Positions 33,287 to 37,058 of a DNA stretch of 37,058 nt are shown piece by piece. The notes beneath the pieces are model-generated. The model was not told the origin of the DNA and did no database searches. It was given only the letters and a program-made list of their open reading frames with translations. This stretch comes from Bacillota bacterium (GTDB taxonomy: Bacteria; Bacillota; UBA4882; UBA8346), in the NCBI GenBank assembly GCA_023426245.1, contig JAFABB010000013.1, positions 1-37,058 of the forward strand, written 5' to 3'. Both the position numbers and the translations under genes were made by a program. Each line of letters starts with the position of its first letter. Position 1 is the stretch's first letter.

Positions 33287-34003
33287 TTAGTTTCCATAAA
33301 TAACAGATTTCATAGTCTCTAAAGGAACATTATAATCTAGTCTCATTTGGTATATTGGTTCAAATTCATTTTCTAAGTAATATTGGAATTTTTTATAAAA
33401 GTCTTCCAGGAAGCTCTCTATTGGTTTATTAATCATATCGCTATTCCATACAGTCTCAATTTTCCCCCATTCAAATATCCGCATTATCTCCAAATCACTC
33501 CATTTAGGTTTAGTTGCGGTTTTTCTCTTTTTCAGATTTATACCCGGTAATATTACTTTGTCAAATTTTTGAAGCAATTTAACTATGTTACCAAATTGAT
33601 ACTTATTTAAATATATACTCTTCAACTCTAACGTTGGCCAATCATTTAACATCAAATCCTGTTCATTTTTATTACTGTTTCTGTATTTACTCGTATCTGA
33701 TTTTCTATCCCATTTAGTATACCTTATCACACATCCACCCATATTTCCTTCTTCAGAAATCCATTCCCGATTTTCTGAATAAATAGACCATGAAATGGTA
33801 TGTTGAGTAGGTACCCACATTCTAACCCGCAATACTTGTTCGAATTTATGTTCCTCATCACTTTCCGTTCCCTGAATACCAATAATTGGAGGTTCTTCTG
33901 TTAAGAAATCTGTAAGTTCCTCATAACGAAGCATACATAAAGGTATTATTGCAAGACAAACTGGTTTTATTATTAACGCATTTCCCTTTTCTATAGGTAA
34001 CAA
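33287..34003 (-). CDS. Unrecognised 238-aa protein, candidate immunity protein
   Basis: A soluble protein with no signal peptide or membrane helix that I cannot place in a family. Start is TTG at 34003, eight to nine bases after GGGGGTGA; no ATG lies nearby. The first 25 residues are hydrophobic (ALIIKPVCLAIIPLCMLRYEE) without a signal-peptide pattern; the rest is mixed, with WIS, WDRKSDTSKY and WSDLEIMRIFEWGKIETVW segments. Its start lies two bases after the stop of a short remnant frame (ending SKYHQVGPAQYVGDVTPGVK, stop at 34008-34006) that looks like the tail of an RHS-type toxin. That toxin-then-gene layout is the reason for the immunity suggestion. Low GC like its neighbours. Confidence 0.6.
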   Translation of the reverse strand: MLPIEKGNALIIKPVCLAIIPLCMLRYEELTDFLTEEPPIIGIQGTESDEEHKFEQVLRVRMWVPTQHTISWSIYSENREWISEEGNMGGCVIRYTKWDRKSDTSKYRNSNKNEQDLMLNDWPTLELKSIYLNKYQFGNIVKLLQKFDKVILPGINLKKRKTATKPKWSDLEIMRIFEWGKIETVWNSDMINKPIESFLEDFYKKFQYYLENEFEPIYQMRLDYNVPLETMKSVIYGN

Positions 34004-34185
34004 CTTTACTTCACCCCCGGTGTAACATCGCCTACATACTGCGCAGGCCCTACCTGATGGTACTTTGAGTAAACACCCCTAGTAAAAAACCAACACCACC
34101 AACAGATGGGCTGTTAATCCGTCCACAATCACTTAATGGATTTGCCTTTATTCTTTAAAATTTCGCCGAATAAAAATCTTTGTTG

Positions 34186-34881
34186 TTAACTGTTGTAATT
34201 ATTAAGAATTTCTTCAATTAGACTTCTTACGGCTATTGTTTTTTCAATCAATAACCGTTTCTTGAGAATAGCTAATAACTCATTTTTGTTTATGTCAGAA
34301 ATTACATCTTTGATAAGATTTACTATGATACTGCGATTCTCATAGTTTTTATTATTTATTTCATTTAAAAGTAAATTCAAGTATTGTTCTTCCCCAAAAT
34401 TAAACAACGCTTCATAAATCCGAATTTTTACTCCTTGATTTTTCTCGCTTTTTAACCGCTTTTCCAAGAAGGGGATTAATTTCCTGTCCGGTATGGAAGA
34501 ATCTCTTTTGGCGATTTCTACCATCGAACCAGCAGCATATCCTCTTACTAAACTACTTTTATCTTTAATAAACCTTTCTCTCAAGAGAATGAATGATTCT
34601 CTTGTTTGTCCATTACTTAAAGACTCACATGCACAGACTCTAACTACTTCATTTGGATCGGCAAGAAGTTTCATTAAGATTTTTTCAGCATCTAAATCAT
34701 CATAATTAAAAAGAATTTCGGCAACAGTCCATCTTACTTCATCGTCCGTATCATCCGATAAAATTTTTAATAAATCGAATGAATTATCGAATTCATTTTT
34801 ATCATTTTGCTCGATACTCTTTAAGAGATTAACCTTTTCTTGAATATTTAGATTCTCTAATTCTATTTCATTAGTTTGCAT
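34186..34881 (-). CDS. HEAT-repeat protein, candidate immunity protein
   Basis: A 231-aa all-helical protein with at least four HEAT-type repeats (LLKILSDDTDDEVRWTVAEIL; LMKLLADPNEVVRVCACESL; FIKDKSSLVRGYAAGSMVEI; LKSEKNQGVKIRIYEALFNFG). Such repeats form a superhelical binding surface, and HEAT proteins are found as immunity or adaptor proteins in polymorphic-toxin loci. No signal peptide. ATG 34881 has a fair Shine-Dalgarno (GGAAGTG) about ten bases upstream. It follows the 186-aa gene by 38 bases on the same strand. The immunity role is inferred from location; it could equally be a scaffold unrelated to toxins. Confidence 0.75.
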   Translation of the reverse strand: MQTNEIELENLNIQEKVNLLKSIEQNDKNEFDNSFDLLKILSDDTDDEVRWTVAEILFNYDDLDAEKILMKLLADPNEVVRVCACESLSNGQTRESFILLRERFIKDKSSLVRGYAAGSMVEIAKRDSSIPDRKLIPFLEKRLKSEKNQGVKIRIYEALFNFGEEQYLNLLLNEINNKNYENRSIIVNLIKDVISDINKNELLAILKKRLLIEKTIAVRSLIEEILNNYNS

Positions 34882-34919
34882 AATAATTTTTCACTTCCAT
34901 TAACCCAGTGTCTCTTAGC

Positions 34920-35480
34920 CTATTTTTCCCATGTTGTGCAAAAAATTTTTCCCCATTGCGACATGAAGTCAACATCCGCCGATGGTTTTTTGGAGACTAC
35001 AATATTACACCCTTGCTGCACCTCGATAATAATAGCGCCTCGGAATGAAAGGAACCAATTTGTTTCGTCTTGTTCAAAATATTCAGGATCTTCATTGCCG
35101 GTATAATTACAAAAGATTTTTAGATAGATATCATCAAAAAAAACAGTAAGGTCACCACATTCATCAGTTAATTCAACATTTGTAATCTTTTTATTTATTA
35201 TTCGTTTTAAACCCTTAACTAATGGACCATCTAAATTGTTAGGTTCGGAAGCTCCTGTGATAACGTGTCCATTGCTTTGTAACCGCCATTCGCAAAATAC
35301 TCCTAAATGATATTCACCGTCATACTTATCCAATTCATAGGGTAATTTTTTCGGGAGAGATTTTTCGTTTTTAATTTTTTCACCTAAGTATAAATGAATA
35401 TGTGAAGCATTGGGTGGACCTGATAATACACCCCAACATACTTTTCCAACTAATTGATTCATTATATTATCTATTTCCAT
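34920..35480 (-). CDS. Unrecognised 186-aa protein, candidate immunity protein (DUF6188-like pattern)
   Basis: A soluble beta-rich protein: it opens NQLVGKVCWGVLSGPPNASHIHLYLGEKI, continues with YHLGVFCEWRLQSNGHVI and LTDECGDLTVFFDDIYLKIFC, and ends NWFLSFRGAIIIEVQ. This order of strands resembles small DUF6188-type proteins that are frequent in toxin-immunity islands; I am not certain of the family. Its ATG (35480) overlaps the end of the RHS fragment (stop 35473-35471), the tight arrangement expected when an immunity gene follows its toxin. Very low GC. If it is immunity, its partner toxin is gone. Confidence 0.6.
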   Translation of the reverse strand: MEIDNIMNQLVGKVCWGVLSGPPNASHIHLYLGEKIKNEKSLPKKLPYELDKYDGEYHLGVFCEWRLQSNGHVITGASEPNNLDGPLVKGLKRIINKKITNVELTDECGDLTVFFDDIYLKIFCNYTGNEDPEYFEQDETNWFLSFRGAIIIEVQQGCNIVVSKKPSADVDFMSQWGKIFCTTWEK

Positions 35481-35800
35481 TTACATCTTACCTGTATCAT
35501 TCTTTTATTTTTAATTAACACCATAATAATCTTTTGCTGCTTCCAAGACCTCCGGGCTATACTCTCATAATCCGCTACCGCCGTGCCGTTCTTCTCTGTC
35601 AACCGGTTCAACAAATCGTAGGTATATTGCCAGTATTCGACTCCCTCTCCTGAGGTGGCGGTATAGGTTACGGTGTCTCTGCTAATTTTAAAAGTATTCC
35701 CTTTTTTCACCAAATTTCCTGCTTCATGGCAAACAAAGGCATACTCTCCGTTGTTCTTCCGTCCATATGAATTGGTATAAATACGAAGATGAATAACCAT
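35471..35800 (-). pseudogene. RHS/YD-repeat protein fragment
   Basis: A 109-codon frame whose centre is recognisable RHS: GNTFKISRDTVTYTATSGEG, then YWQYTYDLLNRLTEKNGTAVADYE, a typical YD repeat. Intact RHS proteins exceed 1,000 residues; here only one repeat survives, with no hyperconserved core end and no toxin domain. Just after ADYE the frame turns into unrelated residues (SIARRSWKQQK); reading two bases on gives YSPEVLEAAKDYYGVN and a stop, which looks like the true continuation, so a frameshift is probable. It opens directly into the next gene. It is the last trace of an RHS toxin that would have been delivered to neighbouring cells. Confidence 0.75.
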
Positions 35801-36151
35801 AAATGCTGTTACAGGATGCTGGCACCGTTTACAGTGACCTGATAATCCTTTAGCTGGTTGTTGTTATTTTAGCCTATCGGAGTTAGCAGTAATAAATGAA
35901 AGCCGATTTTCCCGTCCACGGATTCCACCGGCTGTGTTCCTTTTTGAGCGGCCAAAAAGGAACCAAAAAGCCGCCGACACCCATGGTTTCGGTCTTCCTT
36001 TTATCCCGCCGCCTTCCTTGGCGCGGGAACCCTGAAGGCGGGCCGGCTCCATCGTAGAGCCGGCCTTCTCGATTCATTCCACGATGCCGACGGCTAAACG
36101 CCGTCCTGCCGTTATGCCGCGTGGTCTGCCTCCTGCCGACCATATCGGAGC
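35801..36151. other. Stem-loop-dense, GC-rich non-coding stretch
   Basis: No gene with a ribosome site was found. Two minus-strand frames (35864-36052 and 35883-36143) are simply open through GC-rich repeats and are rich in Arg and Gly. Three perfect inverted repeats lie within 170 bases (35936-36105). Sharp rise in GC compared with the AT-rich genes on either side. Confidence 0.6.
35936..36105. repeat. Cluster of three perfect inverted repeats
   Basis: GTTCCTTTTT-8-AAAAAGGAAC (35936-35963), GGCCGGCTC-7-GAGCCGGCC (36041-36065) and GACGGC-TAAAC-GCCGTC (36089-36105). None has a T-tract of its own. This may be a dispersed, non-autonomous repeat; it resembles the cluster at 32044-32109 in style but not in sequence. 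Confidence 0.65.
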
Positions 36152-36511
36152 TTAAAACAGAAAAAGACCTTTAAACATCCTCGCGAGCCATCTTCTCACT
36201 TTCTTTCCGGACTTTTTAGCCCGCATCCCGCAAACCTTCATCCAAAACCTTTCCAAACTTAATCGGTCATACAACCCCTGTAGATACATAGTCCGTATTT
36301 CTAAAGCGCCCTGCTCCATCATGACATCATCCAGCTCAAAAACTAGCCGTTGCATTTCAGGCGGCAAGTTCCGCTCTATTTTATCCAACAGTTCACAGAG
36401 TCTGGCAATCAATTCCCGATAGCGCGAGTCCTTGGCGAGTAGCTCCGTCTCAACTTCAATGGCCCGTTCGGTTATAGCGTCCCGTAATATTTGGGCGTAA
36501 CGTCTGAGCAT
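36152..36511 (-). CDS. Small helical protein (DUF6809-like)
   Basis: A 119-aa helical cytoplasmic protein with an excellent Shine-Dalgarno (AAGGAGG, eight bases before ATG 36511) and a good promoter upstream. The pattern of long amphipathic helices (DSRYRELIARLCELLDKIERNL, PPEMQRLVFELDDVMMEQGALE) and the late YLQGLYDRLSLERFW resembles DUF6809 proteins common in Bacillota; assignment is tentative. The C-terminus is strongly basic (RAKKSGKKVRRWLARMFKG). Such proteins often sit near mobile or phage-derived DNA, as here. Function unknown. Confidence 0.7.
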   Translation of the reverse strand: MLRRYAQILRDAITERAIEVETELLAKDSRYRELIARLCELLDKIERNLPPEMQRLVFELDDVMMEQGALEIRTMYLQGLYDRLSLERFWMKVCGMRAKKSGKKVRRWLARMFKGLFLF

Positions 36512-36583
36512 CCCGGTTACCTCCTTAAAAAATACTCATACTTAGAAAATAATTATTTATTTTTATTATCTTTTATTTATTAT

Positions 36584-36612
36584 ATTCTATTATAGATTGT
36601 CGATACTGTCAA
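36584..36612 (-). promoter_or_regulatory. Promoter of the DUF6809-like gene
   Basis: Minus-strand -35 TTGACA (36612-36607) and -10 TAGAAT (36589-36584), spacer 17. The leader to ATG 36511 is about 65 bases and very AT-rich. Confidence 0.65.
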
Positions 36613-36679
36613 GCGAATAAAATGAATTATTGTAACTATTAAGCATAAATGATAAACTATAATAAATAGTGGAGGAAAC

Positions 36680-36859
36680 ATGGAAGAACTTTATACTGTG
36701 AAAGAAGTCGCTAAAAAATTAAAAGTAGCCGAAAGTACTATTAATCGCTGGGTCGCTGAAGGAAAATTAAAGGCCCTGAAGTTATCCGAGGGCCGAAAGG
36801 GTACTGTAAGGTTTAGAGAGGAAGATATCAAGACTTTCTTGGAATCTCTAAATAAGTAA
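36680..36859 (+). CDS. Excisionase/MerR-type helix-turn-helix protein, 59 aa
   Basis: A tiny DNA-binding protein. ATG 36680 is preceded by GGAGG with a short spacer. The sequence ELYTVKEVAKKLKVAESTIN, RWVAEGKLKALKL and VRFREEDIKTFLESL matches the excisionase-family winged helix-turn-helix (HTH_17 type) over its full length. Such proteins act as excisionases or small repressors of mobile elements, but free-standing copies of unknown role are also common. It is transcribed toward the IS256-type element and divergently from the DUF6809-like gene. A TATAAT box (36658-36663) lies shortly upstream with no clear -35. Confidence 0.85.
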   Translation: MEELYTVKEVAKKLKVAESTINRWVAEGKLKALKLSEGRKGTVRFREEDIKTFLESLNK

Positions 36860-36954
36860 AGATTTTTTCGTTACTGCTTGGTAATGTTATTAATGAGGAA
36901 ATACTTATTTATGATATCTTTAACTTCCTTAGATAGTGCGGAAAAGATTGTGTA

Positions 36955-36994
36955 AACCTCAGAATCCAGTTAAAATAAAACTGATTCGGAGGTT
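36955..36994 (+). promoter_or_regulatory. Hairpin covering the transposase ribosome-binding site
   Basis: AACCTCAGAATCCAGTT (36955-36971) pairs imperfectly with AACTGATTCGGAGGTT (36979-36994). The right arm contains the Shine-Dalgarno GGAGG (36988-36992), so RNA entering from outside the element would fold the site away. Confidence 0.6.
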
Positions 36995-37001
36995 TTTATT
37001 T

Positions 37002-37058
37002 ATGGTCAAAAAAGAGAAATCAAAATTACGGGAACTGATTGACGCTTATGGGATTAAA
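37002..37058 (+). CDS. IS256-family transposase, N-terminus (partial)
   Basis: ATG 37002 has GGAGG nine bases upstream and opens MVKKEKSKLRELIDAYGIK before the window ends. Short basic openings followed by an L-EYG/AYGIK helix are typical of IS256 (mutator-type DDE) transposases, and the upstream terminal repeat supports this. Only 19 residues are visible, so the assignment rests mainly on the element end. Confidence 0.55.
   Translation, partial: MVKKEKSKLRELIDAYGIK

Larger units (their letters stand above)
36936..37058 (+). mobile_element. Left end of an IS256-family insertion sequence (partial)
   Basis: The sequence GTGCGGAAAAGATTGTGTAAAC (36936-36957) resembles the terminal inverted repeats of IS256-type elements, which usually contain TTGTGTAAAC. 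It is followed by a hairpin and the start of a transposase-like gene. The right end and target duplication lie outside the window, so the exact boundary is uncertain. Confidence 0.65.

Noticed and set aside
33112..33297. 61-codon minus-strand frame as a transposase remnant
   Set aside because: It runs through the terminator at 33122-33157 and no transposase motif is visible.
35864..36143. Two overlapping minus-strand frames rich in Arg and Gly
   Set aside because: They cover the stem-loop cluster, lack ribosome sites and look like open frames in repeat DNA.
1..37058. CRISPR array, tRNA or rRNA genes
   Set aside because: No regularly spaced repeats and no cloverleaf or rRNA signature was seen on either strand; a tRNAscan or CRISPR search would settle it.

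Overview
The window most likely comes from a diderm (outer-membrane) member of the Bacillota with moderate GC. Shine-Dalgarno sequences are strong AGGAGG types, promoters are sigma-A-like, and there is a YesM/YesN-type two-component pair and a DUF5685/J-domain pair, all common in Bacillota. Yet the window also encodes clear outer-membrane proteins: a patatin-POTRA-barrel protein and a large usher-like barrel. A Limnochordia/Hydrogenispora-like or similar lineage fits, but the exact taxon is inference. Almost all genes lie on the minus strand.

Layout. 1-4917: the start of an unidentified gene, glnS with its promoter, and a patatin-like phospholipase fused to an outer-membrane barrel. 5101-11452: a surface-appendage locus that reads like a divergent chaperone-usher system, with three paralogous secreted subunits, one further secreted protein with two cysteines, a chaperone-like protein and an outer-membrane usher-like protein. 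The last subunit gene has its own promoter and a leader holding two tandem cyclic-di-GMP-I riboswitches. This is the most notable system here. 11641-14231: a short alkyltransferase-type protein, then a plus-strand set of DUF5685 protein, J-domain protein and zinc-ribbon membrane protein. 14272-16370: an OmpR-type two-component system. 16530-24589: a carbohydrate module consisting of a binding protein, two permeases, a GH88 unsaturated glucuronyl hydrolase and a YesM/YesN sensor-regulator pair; no ATPase is encoded, so a shared one is presumably used. 24646-25178: a small PepSY-like secreted protein whose promoter carries two 11-bp direct repeats. 25237-29390: a peptidase cluster (TldD, TldE/PmbA, C69 dipeptidase).

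29589-37058 is accessory and decaying: rmlB beside an internally deleted rmlA remnant, a small coiled-coil protein, about 0.9 kb of mostly non-coding DNA rich in inverted repeats, then an RHS-type toxin graveyard. The graveyard has an RHS fragment followed by four or five candidate immunity genes (one Imm50-like, one HEAT-repeat) with toxin remnants between them. The window ends with a DUF6809-like protein, a tiny excisionase-type HTH protein and the left end of an IS256-family element.

The appendage locus appears to couple cell-surface structure to c-di-GMP, the usual switch between motile and sessile life. The carbohydrate module would import and cleave unsaturated uronic-acid oligosaccharides. 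No tRNA, rRNA, CRISPR array or replication origin was seen.
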